From contig NW_002476495.1 in the NCBI RefSeq assembly GCF_000189635.1, positions 62,001-126,000 of the forward strand: 64,000 nt of DNA, written 5' to 3'. Position 1 is the first letter of the stretch. Every line of letters starts with the position of its first letter. The notes below the pieces were generated by a model, which worked only from the letters and a program-made list of their open reading frames with translations, was not told where the DNA came from and did no database searches. The position numbers were made by a program, and so were the translations under genes. The stretch is from Tetrahymena thermophila SB210 (lineage: Eukaryota > Ciliophora > Oligohymenophorea > Hymenostomatida > Tetrahymenidae). This document shows positions 12,228 through 24,673 of the stretch, one piece after another.

Positions 12228-14798
12228 ATGTTGTTTATTAATCTTATATCAAATATTAAAATTATAATTTAAATTGCTGTGTTGTTGTTGTTCTTTAAAC
12301 AAATAAATTAAGCTAATGGATATGATTGTACACCTGTTATAACAAGTTAAAATTTTAATGCATCATGTAAAAAATGTTTTTTATTTTATAAATATTATTA
12401 AAATAAATTAAAAATGTTTAAGAAATTATATGCGCTTTAGCTTAGACTAATAACTATGATATTAACCAAGTTAGTCCTAATTTGGTATTTCCAAGTCCTA
12501 GCTGCTATAATATTAAAAATGTTGCAATGGGTGGTAATAACTTTTATGGGATAGGAGGTGATAGCTGTGATTATACATAACCTATTGTTTATCGATACAA
12601 TAGGTAACAATATTGCTTATAATATTGCTGATAAAATTAATTAATCACAAACATTTTTTTATATTGTAAATAGTTCTCCATATTATGCTTAAAGAGTCTT
12701 CATTTTCCCAGTTCAGTGGGTTTTTTAATCTAATTGCCCGATGATAAATGCTTCTATATCTGTTAATAAATAACTTCAAAAATATACCTAAATTACTCCT
12801 TCATAATACTTTGCTTCTTTTAATTTATGTGATTACTATTCAGGTGGGATATTTTTTGATAATCTTAATGAATTAGTTACTTAGATTTCTTATTATCCTG
12901 GCTAGTATACAAAATATATTGAATCGCTTTACATATTGATATTTAAGGTATTATTTAAGCATAATAATTTTAATTCTTTAAATTTTTGTTAATTATTAAC
13001 TAACTAATGCATCCCATACCACAATATTTTCCCTTTTTACATTTTCAAAATTTTTAAGATTTTATTATTAAAAAAATATGCATAAAAGTTCATTTATTCA
13101 TTCTACTTACTGCACATTGATTTTGTAAAAATGTGCTTGTAAAAAATAATATTGATTTACTTTTTGTTAAGTATTCTGAATTTAAAGCTTAAAAAAATAA
13201 ATCAAACAAATAATATCAAAAGTGTCCTTTGGGTTGTAGTTCATGCGATAATAGTTTGTTAAATTGTCTAAGTTGCACTGATGGATACTATTTACTGGGA
13301 AGTTCTTGCTAAGAAAAGGATGAGACTATGAAATCAATAAGTTAAGTATCATAAATAGCATTTACAAGTGCAATGTCTTTGAGTTTTTTATAAAGTGCAG
13401 TGTCTTCCTCAAGCTTTGGTATATTGATGAGTGGTTTTATAGTTTAAAAATTTAGCTATTTTTTATTGGTAGATACTATCTTACCCATAAATATCTATCA
13501 ATTTTTGTAAGCTTTATCTAGTAATTATTTTTATTGGAATATAATTGAAAAACTCATTTTAATTAATTAATTATATTTTTTTATTTATTATTTAAATTTT
13601 ATGATAAATTTAATAATATTTATCAAATTTTATATAAAAAGAATAGTATCCTACTTAGCAGTTGACATTTCTAAATGCATTCAAAAATTTAATTAGTTCA
13701 GATAACTAAAATTATTAAAGTGATAGATACTAATTAGTGAATATATCTTTTAATATTTTACAGACAAGTGGATAATATGCTCTTGTATTTTCTGTTTGCT
13801 TATTTTGCTTTTTAGCTTTATGCTTAATTTTCTAATATACTCACAATGTTAAGTTCATTTCATTTTTTGGCAAGCTTTATGATATAATTATATCAGGATT
13901 AATCATTTAGTATAGTTAGCTGTGTGTAATGATTTTTTCTATTGGAATTAATCAACAAATCAAAGAATTTGCAAAAAACTCTGAAATCTAATTATTAGGT
14001 CTTAAAATAAGTTTTACATTATTACTTTTAACATCAATTCTTTGCATATTCTATGCCTTACACAAATATATTAATTATGAAAAAGCCTAATTTGATGATA
14101 ATAATAATAATTTTAGTTAAATCAATAAATAGAAAATTCTAAATGATATTATATTAGAATCTAAAATAAGAAGATACTTTGTGTTAATTAACTTAGTTTT
14201 TGAAGCCTTGCTTATACCAACTATTTTTATATAGTTCAGTTCTATCTGGTAAGTATGTACATCACTATCTTTAACTGTTTAATTCAGCCTTCTTGTCATA
14301 ACAATTTATTTAAGACCTTTTGCTTCTAAGCTAAATAACATTTTTTTTATAATAAATTCTCTGTTATGGTTGATACTTTACATAATATTTCTTTTAATTA
14401 ACATTATTATTTAGTAAACTCTAAGCAAAAACCATGAAGTATTTTTAGACGTAAGCTCCTTAATATTCTTAGTTATACTATTCATAATAATATTATTACC
14501 AGTTTTTTTAATGCTAATTTAACTAATTATGTAGCTGATTCAATTTATTAATTAAAAAAGAAAAGAAAAAAATAATAAAAAGGAATAGAGCTAAAATTCA
14601 ATTATCTTGAATTAAAGTTCAAATACTCAAATAAAAAATAATACATAACAATCCTTAAATATATATGAAAAAAAAAAATCAATGTCATCTTACTTTGATT
14701 AATTAACGTCAAAACGTTCTTGGTTTAACCGCTCTAAAAAAAAATAAAAAATAAAAAATGGTTTTAGTAAAACAAAAAATTGCATATAAAATGAATGA
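12228..14798 (+). CDS. Multi-pass membrane protein with cysteine-rich ectodomain, five exons (702 aa)
   Basis: Exons 12228-12375, 12423-12603, 12674-12947, 13172-13520 and 13642-14798 join in frame (phases 1, 2, 0, 1) to give 703 codons ending at TGA 14796-14798. Introns are 47, 70, 224 and 121 nt, all GT-AG. A hydrophobic leader (about residues 10-24, IIIQIAVLLLLFF) is followed by an ectodomain with paired cysteines. Residues 219-247 hold a furin/growth-factor-receptor-like knot: CPLGCSSC, then NCLSC, then DGYYLLGSSC. About eight hydrophobic helices follow between residues of about 260 and 610, then a basic, Ser/Asn/Lys-rich cytoplasmic tail. The layout of Cys-rich exterior plus many helices is common among large ciliate surface-protein families; ligand or transport role is not evident. 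Intron 3's acceptor was chosen by frame; the rest are well constrained. Confidence 0.8.
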
Positions 14799-16317
14799 AC
14801 AATTAAAATAAATTCATTAATTAATTCTATTACTATTATTTTATAAGTTTATATTTAAAAAATAAAATTACTTTAAATACAAATTTTAATACAGTTAAAT
14901 AATCTTCAAATTAATCACTGCTATTACTTTTGAATTTTAACCAAAATACGAATTACTTTGCCTAATACATAAATAAATATAAAATCTCAATTTCATTTTA
15001 AATTCTATTAAAAAGTGCATGCACTCACCAAATCAACTTACTTAGAGAAGAAAAAGAGGTTTAATTTTTTACTAAAAACATGTATTTTTATTTGATGTGA
15101 AAATTAATTAAGCAATACTGATTTTGAGTATCATTATTTATTGTGATTAATTCTAAGAAATTTGGTTTAATCTTAAATCGACGTTTATCCAATAGATCTA
15201 AGTTCTATTTAATATCATTGAGAAAGATTTATTTATCCTTGAACAAAAGTATTTATTTTTTAAATAATTTCTTTTATTGAGGAAAAATGGTATTTTACTC
15301 TTCAAAAATCAATTACTCTTTAATAAACAAACAATACATTTGCATTAAAAAAATATGATTTCATCAAACTAAAAAATTTTACTAATTTAAAAGCTCAAAA
15401 AGCAAAATCAAACACTTATTTATAAATAAACATTTCTAGATAATTTTATTTTAACCGTTCCTTAACTACTAGATAAATTTTAATTAGTAAGAAATTTTTT
15501 TTATCATCCAAAGTTAAAAGTTTTTTTTATCAATAGAAAAAAATATTTTTAATTTATTTTTGATAATTACCTAATAATTAATTAAATTCAGATTAGATTT
15601 TATTTTTTTCCACTATTTATTGATATTTTGATAATATTTCTTATCAGGATAGTACAATAAGAAAATCTGATAGTCAAAATAACTAAGATTATTTTTTTAA
15701 AGTGAAAATATAAAATGATTAATTATTTATGAAGCTTTTTTAAAGTCATAATAAATTTATTTTAGAGTAAATAATATTTTTCAATTTTAGCTACTTATTA
15801 AATCAATTAAACTAAAAAACGATCTTACGTCTTGTATATTTATAAGACAAAGAATTTCAAATTTACTCTTTTATAAAAATGTTTGATCAGCAAAAGCTAA
15901 AACTAAAATTAACAAATCAAACAAATGAAGTTTATTAAAAATCCTAATAAATTTTAGATACAAGGCTATCTTAAAAATTATGAACACTCATTTGATTAAT
16001 GGAGTTGAAACTAACATCACAATTAACTCTATTTTGAATGAAAGTTATTTGTCTGAGCCTAGTATAAAAATTACAGTGAATTCCAAATTTACTCTTTTAT
16101 AAAAATTTTTGATCAGCAAAACCTAAAACTAAAATTAACAAAATCAAACCAAGTTTGATCAGGTAAAAAAATTTAGATACTTCATAAAGTAAAAGGTAGT
16201 TTCTATTAATTTATTTTTTTTATATACTAGATACCTTTAAATAATAAATCTATCACCTCAATAAGAAATAATAATTAATTTCATACAAAAACTCAAAAAA
16301 AAAAAAATTAAAAAGAA
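14799..16317. other. Upstream region of secreted member 2; first copy of a duplicated flank
   Basis: From about 14911 onward this flank matches 17309-19163 nearly base for base, apart from one large insertion in the later copy. It contains a short internal duplication: the phrase CAAATTTACTCTTTTATAAA followed by TTTGATCAGCAAAA occurs near 15860 and again near 16085. The last 40 bases (A-run, then TTAAAAAGAA before the ATG) are shared by three family members. No gene is seen. Confidence 0.7.
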
Positions 16318-17177
16318 ATGAAAACTTTGATTGCTATTGCTCTTTTATTAGCTGTTGCCTCTTGCCAAGTCTATCCTTTCAATGTTGGAAGCGAATGCTC
16401 TACTGCTAAATGCCCTAGAAGTTATTGGACTGTAGGAAATGCTGACTAAAGCTACACTTGCCCTTTATCTGGAAAATCTACTGCTGCTTTCTCATTATAA
16501 GGAGGTTAATACTTTTTTAATTTCACAGCTTACAACTTCATGTCTACTGATGTTAAAGTTTCTATTCCTCTCACTTATGTTCCTAAACCCTCTTAAAATG
16601 GTGTTCAGTATTTCTCAAACTTGAAGTCTAACGAATAGTTCGCTATCATGAACTGTACTATTGCTGGTACCACAGCTTACTCTAGCCTTTGCAACAAATA
16701 TCCTTTAGTTGGTATTAAAGTTATTAAGGATATTTTTGAAACTTCTTGTGCATTTGGTTTGAGTCCCTCTGCCAGATCATTCTTACAATAAGCAGGAGAC
16801 TTTGAATTTGAAGCTAACTACTGATTGATTCGATTGATAAAAGTTTATATATCATTTCAAAATTAAAAAATGTTATTTGTATGAATACAATTAATGTATA
16901 ATTTGTAAATTAAATTATCTAATAAGTCCATCTATAAATAAATTAAATCTAGAATTTAATCCTAATAATTATTTTATTTTATTAAATAATGATTAATTTG
17001 TTATTTTTATTTGTATTTATTTCAATTAAAAAAAATAAAACGAATTATTTAATTGTTATTATTAGGTTATTTAGCTAATAACTTAATAATTTAATCATAC
17101 AGTCACTATTAACGTTTAAATTTTTATTATTATAATATAATAAAATTATATATTCTATAAAATTTTGATAAAATATT
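14911..17177. repeat. Tandem duplication, unit A copy 1 (contains member 2)
   Basis: Contains the gene at 16318 with its 5' and 3' flanks. It is matched by 17309-20014 (copy 2), and its gene-plus-3'-flank part is matched again from 26289. Homology with copies 2 and 3 stops sharply at 17177, where a GC-rich hairpin element begins. Confidence 0.85.
16318..16824 (+). CDS. Secreted six-cysteine protein, member 2 (168 aa)
   Basis: Single-exon frame of 169 codons to TGA 16822-16824, with six internal TAA/TAG Gln codons. Signal peptide MKTLIAIALLLAVASC (1-16). Mature cysteines at 27, 32, 48, 113, 125 and 144 are consistent with three disulfides. Fixed family marks are SECSTAKCPRSYW (25-37), YTCP (46-49), NCT (112-114), LCNKYPLVG (124-132) and CAFGL (144-148). 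N-glycosylation sequons occur at 68 and 112. It is almost identical to the genes at 19164 and 26326 and shares their leader and 3' flank, so it is a recent tandem copy. It is probably a soluble secreted or granule protein; function unknown. Confidence 0.92.
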
Positions 17178-17260
17178 GCCATAAAACCTCATTCTCTCGT
17201 CCCTCGTTTCAGGTGGACGAACGAACGAGAGAGGGCGAGGGTTCCATAAAAATTTTTTTT
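17178..17260. repeat. GC-rich inverted-repeat element at a duplication junction
   Basis: A block of about 65 bp with CTCTCGT, CCCTCG, then AACGAACGAGAGAGGG and CGAGGG can fold on itself (CTCTCGT with ACGAGAG; CCCTCG with CGAGGG). Its GC content is far above anything else in the window. CCTCAT just before it and ATGAGG at about 17273-17278 form an outer inverted pair. It lies exactly between the two unit A copies. No transposase or RNA family is recognised. Confidence 0.6.
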
Positions 17261-17754
17261 GGATTTTAATTTATGAGGCTCTTAATTAACGAGGATTTAG
17301 AATATATATTAATCACTTGCTAGGGCTTATGAATTTTAACCAAAATATGACTTACTTTCTTAATACATAAATAAATATAAAATCTCAATTTAATTTTAAA
17401 TTCTATTAAAAAGTGCATGTACTCACCAAATCAACTTACTTAGAGTAGGATGAGAGGTTTACTTTTTTACTAAAAACATGTATTTTTATTTAATGTGAAA
17501 ATTATATAAGCAATAGTGATTTTGAGTATCACTATTTATCTTGATTAATTCTAAGAAATTTGATTTAATCTTAAATCCACGTTTTTCCTATAGATCTAAG
17601 TTCTATTTAATATCACATTGAAAGATTTATTTACCCTTTAGCATAGTATTTATTTTTTAAATAATTTCTTTTACAATTTTATATTTGAGAATAAAATGAT
17701 TATTTTACTCTTCAAAAATCAATTAACTCTTTTTAGTTAGTTATTTATTTATTT

Positions 17755-18110
17755 ATTGCCTTAAATATCCATAGTTTAATTTTTTATATTCTTCTTATAC
17801 TTTTTCAATCAATTCTTCTAAATAAATATTTTGGCTGATATCTATTTAAATTTTATCATCAAATTAATTAAGTTCATTTAGATTTAAATCACAAATATTT
17901 ATTTTTTTTGCTTTTTAATAAATTTGTTTGAAGTCATTAATTTATTTGATAGATTCTTTTTAATATGCGCATTTAGAAATCCTACTTCATTATAGCAATT
18001 AATTGAAATACATTCTTTATAAATCTGGGTTAATCAGTCTTTTATAGACACCTATTACTAACAACATTCAAAAGTTTTCAACAATATATTCCAAAATTGA
18101 TTATAACTAA
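17755..18110 (-). pseudogene. Inserted coding-like fragment inside unit A copy 2
   Basis: The block specific to copy 2 carries protein-like frames on the minus strand. One reads IYKECISINCYNEVGFLNAH, loosely like a tetratricopeptide helix. An overlapping frame continues as ELNQFDDKIQIDISQNIYLE and LIEKVQEEYKKLNYGYL, a charged helical segment. The stretch changes frame once and has no start, so it would be a broken piece of a gene from elsewhere. Since copy 1 lacks it, it either inserted after the duplication or was lost from copy 1. Identity unproven. Confidence 0.35.
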
Positions 18111-19163
18111 TTAATTATTAAAAAACATTATTAAAATTTAGAAAAATTTAATTCAATCTTTAAAATTAAATTTTTATCAAAATTATAAATGAATCTTTAT
18201 AAAATATTTAGTAAAGAAACAATACATTTGAATTACAAAAATATGATTTCATCAAACTAAAAAATTTTACTAATTTAAAAGCTTAAAAAAGCAAAATCAA
18301 ACACTTATTTATAAATAAACATTTCTAGACAATTTTATTTTAACCCTTCCTTAACTATTAGCTAAAATTTAATTGGTAAGAAATTTTTTTATCATCCAAA
18401 TTTAAGTTTGTTTTATCTATAGAATAAATTATTTTTAAATTATTTTTGATAATTACCTAAGAATTAATCAAATTCAGATTAGATTTTATTTTTTTCTACT
18501 ATTTATTGATATTTCGATAGAATTTCTTATCGGAATAGTACAATAAGAAAATCTGATAATCAAAATAACTAAGATTATTTTTTTAAAAGTGAAAATATAA
18601 AATGATTAAATATATATGAAGCTCTTTTAAAATCATAATAAATTTTTATTAGAGTAAATAACATTAATGAATTTTTGCTACTTATTAAATCAATTAAGTG
18701 AAAAAACGATCTTCTTGTATAATTATAAAACAAAGAATTCCAAATTTACTCTTTTATAAAATTTTTGATCAGCAAAAGCTAAAACTAACAAAATCAAACA
18801 AATGAAGCTTATTTAAAATCATAATAAATTTATTTTAGAATAAATAATATTAATCAATTTTAGCTACTTATTAAATCAATTTAGCGAAAAAATGATCTTA
18901 TATCTTGTAAAATAATTACAGTGAATTCCAAATTTACTCTTTTATAAAAATTTTTGATCAGCAAAACCTAAAACTAAATTTAACAAAATCAAACAAATTT
19001 TGATCGGTAAATAAATATTTTCGATACTTCCAACAGTAAAAGGTAGTTTCTATTAATTTATCTTTTTTATATACGAGATACCTTTAAATAATAAGCCTAT
19101 CTCTTCAATAAGAAATAATAATTAATTCATAAAAAAACTCAAAAAAAAAAAAATTAAAAAGAA

Positions 19164-19670
19164 ATGAAAACTTTGATTGCTATTGCTCTTTTATTAGCTG
19201 TTGCTTCTTGCCAAGTCTATCCTTTCAATGTTGGAAGTGAATGCTCTACTGCTAAATGCCCTAGAAGTTATTGGACTGTAGGAAATGTTGACTAAAACTA
19301 CACTTGCCCTTTATCTGGAAAATCTACTGCTGCTTTCTCATTATAAAGAGGTTAATACTTTTTTAATTTCACAGCTTACAACTTCTTGTCTACTGATGTT
19401 AAAGTTTCTATTCCTCTCACTTATGTTCCTACACCCTCTTAAAATGGTGTTCAATATTTCTCAAATTTGAAATCTAACGAATAGTTCGCTATCATGAACT
19501 GCACTATTGCTGGTGCCACAGCTTACTCTAGTCTTTGCAACAAATATCCTTTAGTTGGTATTAAAGTTATTAAGAACGTTTTTGAATCTTCTTGTGCTTT
19601 TGGTTTGAGTCCCTCTGCCAGATCATTCTTACAATAAGCAGGAGACTTTGAATTTGAAGCTAACTACTGA
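19164..19670 (+). CDS. Secreted six-cysteine protein, member 3 (168 aa)
   Basis: Frame of 169 codons to TGA 19668-19670. Same signal peptide, cysteine positions (27, 32, 48, 113, 125, 144) and tail as the genes at 16318 and 26326; it differs from each by only a handful of residues, mostly conservative. Two neighbouring gene copies and their conserved A-rich leader support this ATG. In common with member 5 it has VIKNVFESSCAFGL where member 2 has a slightly different version, so it pairs more closely with member 5. Secreted; function unknown. Confidence 0.92.
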
Positions 19671-21269
19671 TTGATTCGATTGATAAAAGTTTACATATCA
19701 TTTCAAAATTAAAAAATGTTATTTTTATGAATACAATTAATGTATAATTTGTAAATTAAATTATCTAATAAGTCCATCTATAAATAAATTAAATCTAGAA
19801 TTTAAACATGGTAATAATTTTATTTTATTAAATTATGATTAATTTGTTATTTTTATTTGTATTTATTTCAATTAAAAAATATAAAACGAATATATATAAT
19901 TGTTATTATTAGGTTATTTAGCTAATAACTTAATAATTCAATCATACAGTCAGTATCAATGTTTAAACTTTGATTATTATAATATAATAAGATTATATAT
20001 TCTATAAAATTTTAATAAAATATTAGTTGATAAGGACATTTTATTTGATAAACATAAGCAATTTATTTTTAATTTTTGATTAAATTATATTACTTAATAC
20101 ACAACAAAAATATAGGTGTGTTTTATCATAATTGTACATGTTTTTATCTATCTACTTTAAAAATAAATAAATTTTTTCAAGATAGTAACTAAAAGTTAAT
20201 TTTTTATTTTCTAATAAATAAATTTAAATAGTGTATGTAAGTAGCAAGTTAATACAGAAATATACAATTTATTTTATTTATAGCCAAGCTAATATAAAAA
20301 TTTTATTTTTTGATAACAACAATTTATAAAATTTAAACAGATTGAATTTTTTTGAGTTTTACTGAAACAAAAGTTTTAAAATAAATCAAATAAAATCAGT
20401 TGCTGACATGTAACATAACTAACTACCTCCCTATTTTTATAAATAGATTATAATATTTAATTTTTAACAATTAAAAATAAATTCATAAATTTTACAAATG
20501 AGTGCTTAGTTTAAATTAGAAGTAACTAATTAATTTAATATTTTATCTTTTATCTAAGATATTTTTATTTAAAAACATCAAATTTATTAACTGAATAACT
20601 AATTTTTAGCAATTATTATAATAAGATATATTTATTATTAATAAATTAATAGATAAATCTCCAGCTTTTATTTTATTATTTTTTGTTTATCTTAAAAAAC
20701 TATCTTTATAAAACTTTTTTTATTCCAGATAACGATAAAATACAACTAAAAGATAAGAAATAAATTGTATAAAATTAGTGTTTTCAGTATTATTTTGTGC
20801 TTAAATTAAACAAAATTAATATTTTAAATACCTTTTCTCTATATTTTTATTACATTCTTTTCAAAAATTTTTGATAAAATTCAATTTAGTTTTATCATGC
20901 ATGATATTTATTAAATAATAAATAGAAAAATTCTCAAAATAAGAAAACAAACTAATAAATAAATTAATTAATTGGTTAAAATTAGACATAATCTTTTATT
21001 AATAATGTAATATTAATATAATTCAAAATACCACATGATTTTGTTTACAATTATTAAATAGCTAAAATCTCTATGTTAAAACAAGGATTTATTTTACAAA
21101 AGAAAAATTAAATAATTTAATTAGATGGAATAATAAATTTATATTTCTAAAGTACAATAATAGCAAACAAATAATCATATTAATATATATTCATTTATTT
21201 ATTTACTAGTAGAGATATTTTTAATATTATTATTTATATATTAGTTAGTATTCGTCAAATCAAAACAAA
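19671..21269. other. AT-rich spacer between convergent members 3 and 4
   Basis: 3' flanks of two facing genes. The whole stretch recurs at 26833-28513. No gene, RNA or mobile element is seen; only the duplication itself stands out. Confidence 0.6.
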
Positions 21270-21776
21270 TCAAATTGAAGATTCGAATTCCAAGGGCATT
21301 TCTTATTGTAAGAAAGCGTATCTGGGAGCATCCAAACCGAAGGCGCATCCATTTTGGAAAGTGTTGTTGTAAATCTTACCACCAACTAAAGCGTGCTTAG
21401 AGCAGAGATTAGTGTATTATCTAGCAGCAGCAAGGGTGCAGTTCAAGATAGCAAAATTGTGACCTTATTAGAGAGCAGAGTAATATTAGAGACCATTTTA
21501 ACTAGCATTAGGATTGTAAATGAGGGGAATAGTAACTGCTGCATCAGAAGCTAAGGCATTGTAGGCAACAAAATCTAAGACGTAGTTTCCTTGAACACTT
21601 CTGAATCTAGCCATACTGTTTCCAGCCTTAGGGCAAGTATAATTGTAATTGGTGTTATTGAAATACCAGTAGCTTCTAGAGCAAGAAGCAGTAGAGCATT
21701 CATTACCGACATTCATGGGGTAAACTTAACAAGAAGCGACAGCTAATAAGACAGCTAAAGCGAATAAAACCTTCAT
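21270..21776 (-). CDS. Secreted six-cysteine protein, member 4 (168 aa)
   Basis: Minus-strand frame from ATG 21776-21774 to TGA 21272-21270, 169 codons. Signal peptide MKVLFALAVLLAVASC, then QVYPMNVGNECSTASCSRSY. The six cysteines match the family, with NYTCP, LNCTL, LCSKH and CAFGLD. Its central block resembles member 1 at 4174 more than the adjacent plus-strand copies, so the family has at least two subgroups. Convergent to member 3. Codons favour C/T endings and AAG, as in member 1. The frame is intact; role unknown. Confidence 0.92.
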
Positions 21777-23559
21777 TTATTTTTGATATATTATTTTTTT
21801 GTACTTTTTTGTATTTTCTTAATTAATTTTAATTTATAAAATTTTGTTTGTTCTGAATGCAGTATAAGAAGTTAGATAGATAGATAGATTAATTGATTAG
21901 GCAATTAATAAAGAAATAGTTAAATAGGCAAAATACAGATAAACCTTTAAGACTATTTAATTAATTTAGGGACTGATCAGAAAATTACTTAAGATTTATT
22001 TTTACTTAATTTTATTAAAAGATCTATCTAATATGAAAGTAAAATATTGGAATAGAAAGTTTAATTTGGTAAATATATCATAATTAATTGAAAAAATGAT
22101 CTATTTTGAATAATTGGTAAAAGTATCAATCTGTTTACTAAATAAATTTGATTATTTATTAAATTTTTTCTTGATATGTTTGAGAAGCTAATTTTATTAT
22201 TTTCTCTCAAACCTAAAAGTAAAATAGAAAATAAGAATTATTTTTTTAGCTTAAATTTTTTAAAATGTTTAGTTAGATTTAAGATAAATTGAATGTTAAA
22301 TCTCAAATTTTAATAAAAATAATATGCTATAAATAATTTATAAACAAAAATTCAATAACCTTTTTGATACATCCCTGACCAGAAAAAAATGTGTTTTTAT
22401 TAGAATTAATGTATTTCTATTAAAACTAAAAATTTTTCTGATATGAATAGATTTGATTTGATTAAATTAATTCCACTCAAAATCAATAATTATAAAATTG
22501 AGAATGTAAAATGAATTAAAAATAGTACGCATGAACACATATATTTTTGCGTATGTCTATTTAGATCTTTGAAATAAATTATTTATTTAATTCATATAAA
22601 TAATAATAATATTTTTGAAAATCTATTAGTAATTTGAGTATTTTAGAATATTTTTTTTATTTTGAAAAAGTTATCAAGATATTGAACTTTTTAATGAAAA
22701 AAAAGATAAATAATTAAAAATATTAAATTCATATTAAGTAAAATAGATACTTAAATTAAAATACATAAAAATAAATATTCAAATACTTTATATTTACTTT
22801 TATAGATAATGTTTATATATAGATTTATGTTTTTAAATTTAAAAAAAAATAAATTTCAAAGATGTGACTAAGGTAATTCTAAAATAAAATAAATCTGAAG
22901 AGAATTCTCAATAATAAAAAATAAGATTGGTTTTATCAAAAATAATAGTTTCTATTAGGAGTGGGATTTAGATATAATTAGATAAGATCTTAAATCTATC
23001 TAATATGCTATATTACTTTTAATGATTATTTGTTGATAATTAGTATTCATAATCAGTAGGCGTGGTAGGTATTTTATAAAAATAAAATAAGTTAAAAATG
23101 AATGGGAAGAAAAATAGCTTCTGTTCATTTTTTGATTCTTAAACAAATAAATATTTGACCCCCATATTGATTAAAATTTGAGATTTAAAAATAATTAATT
23201 AAATACTATAAATATTTATTTTATAATAGTTTATCATAAAAAATATAAAAGATTGATTTATTTAAGATAAAATAATTTATACTATTTATATTTATTTTAT
23301 AATAGTTTATCATAAAAAATATAAAAGATTAATTTAATTAATAAGACATTTTTTGAAAAATAAATCAACTTTAAATAAATTTAAATTAAAGGCTTTTAAA
23401 TTTGAATACAAACCAATGATATTAAAAAGAAGTATAAATCAAATAAGTCGACTTTCAAATATTAAATAGTTAAAATAAATGTCTGTTGTTAAATACAGAA
23501 TTTTACAAAAAGTTTCTGATAGGAATACAGTATTTATTGATTTAATTATTAATTAATAT
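21777..23559. other. AT-rich spacer upstream of member 4
   Basis: Contains the A/T-rich promoter side of member 4, a GATA run (about 21879-21891) and two nearby copies of TTTATTTTATAATAGTTTAT (near 23215 and 23290). Duplicated at 29021-30807. No gene is seen. Confidence 0.6.
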
Positions 23560-24075
23560 TCGTCAAATCTAATTTAGCTTTATTGAAGATTTTAAACTAA
23601 AGGGATTTTTTATCTGGGAGCATCAAAGCCGAAGATCCATGCATTTTGAAAGTATAGCTGTAGAATTTACTATAAAATAAAGTTTGATTAGAGCAAAGAT
23701 TAGTTTATTTAATAGAGGCAGGAATGGTACAGTTTGAGATATTAAAGCTATTATTATCTTATTAGAGAGTTGAATAATGTTAGGGACTCATTTAAGTATC
23801 ATTTTTACTTAAAATGAATGAGAGGAAAAGTAATTTGTAAGTCATAAGAAAAAATATATAGAAAAATAAAATACAATACATAGCTTACTTGAATATTTCT
23901 TAACCTATTAAAAATGTTTCCAGACTAGAAGGAGTATAACCGGAGTTGTTGTTTTTGTTAAATGATCAGTAGTTTCTCAAGTATATATGTAGAATATTCG
24001 TTATCCCAACATTCATAAAATAAACTATGCAAGAAGCGACATCTAATAAGACAGCTAAATCAATACAAATTTCAT
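23560..24075 (-). pseudogene. Decayed six-cysteine family copy (pseudogene 1)
   Basis: Aligned to member 4, this minus-strand copy starts ATGAAATTTGTATTG and keeps the leader, the NECST region and the FGFDAP region near its end, so descent is clear. Lesions: one base missing within the first ten codons, a two-base gain near the first cysteine, TGA replacing the conserved Trp codon (SYW), loss of the TCP cysteine, and an intron-like stretch of about 70 bp beginning GTAAGCTATG in the middle. No intact product is possible. Confidence 0.75.
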
Positions 24076-24355
24076 TTTTGGCTTTTTTATTTATTCTTTT
24101 TAATAAATTATTAAATATACAACGAGACAGATATTTTTAGATTAGGGCTGATCAAAAAATTGATAGTTAAAATTTTTATTTGTTTAATGAAAAATGATAG
24201 AAAAAAATATAGAAAATGATTTATTTTGAATAATTAGATGAAATATCAAATTAATTTAAGCTAATAAATTATTTATATACGATTAATAATAGAACTATAT
24301 TAATAAAGATTTATCAAATCAAACAAACTTTAATCAGCTTTTAAGAAAAAATAAA

Positions 24356-24673
24356 ATGAAATCAACTGTTTTACTTGTTGCTATCTTATCTCTATTAAGT
24401 TTTGCAACTATTTACTCTATTAAAAGTCTAGATAGATAAGAAACTGAGTACTCGGATTTATAACTCTGTTTAAAACCTATAGATCCAGATATTGGTATAG
24501 ATGTAGGAACTCTTGTACTTAACAGATGCCAACAAAATATGACTTTTAATATAACTTTGGAGACAGGAACAATAATTAAAACTAATTGTCTTGGCTATCT
24601 TGAAACTTAAGCTATTAGCTAAATTCCCTCAACTGGAGTTGTTGGATTTGAATGGAGACAAACTGCATGCTGA
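24356..24673 (+). CDS. Small secreted four-cysteine protein, copy 1 (105 aa)
   Basis: Frame of 106 codons to TGA 24671-24673. Signal peptide about residues 1-21 (MKSTVLLVAILSLLSFATIYS). The mature chain of about 84 residues has four cysteines (38, 58, 78, 105), the last being the C-terminal residue. N-glycosylation sequons lie at 61 and 65 (NMTFNIT). Conserved marks are IDPDIG (42-47), NCLGYLETQ (77-85) and QIPSTG (89-94). It is not obviously related to the six-cysteine family beyond being small, secreted and Cys-containing. It is identical or nearly so to the gene at 31603. Family not recognised. Confidence 0.85.

Larger units (their letters stand above)
16825..19163. other. Spacer with duplication junction, GC-rich hairpin and inserted fragment
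   Basis: Holds the 3' flank of member 2, the junction element at 17178-17260, then the second copy of the unit A upstream flank. That second copy carries an insertion of about 480 bp (17732-18215) absent from copy 1, and a second partial internal repeat of the TTTGATCAGC phrase near 18760 and 18950. Confidence 0.75.
17309..20014. repeat. Tandem duplication, unit A copy 2 (contains member 3)
   Basis: Second copy of the flank-gene-flank block found at 14911-17177. The two align throughout except for a block of about 480 bp (17732-18215) present only here. Past 20014 the sequence continues into the larger unit that is itself duplicated at 26.29 kb. Confidence 0.85.

Noticed and set aside
23560..24075. 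Treating the first decayed relative as a functional gene with an intron at GTAAGCTATG
   Set aside because: Even with that interval removed, the leader is frameshifted, a TGA replaces the Trp codon and a structural cysteine is gone.
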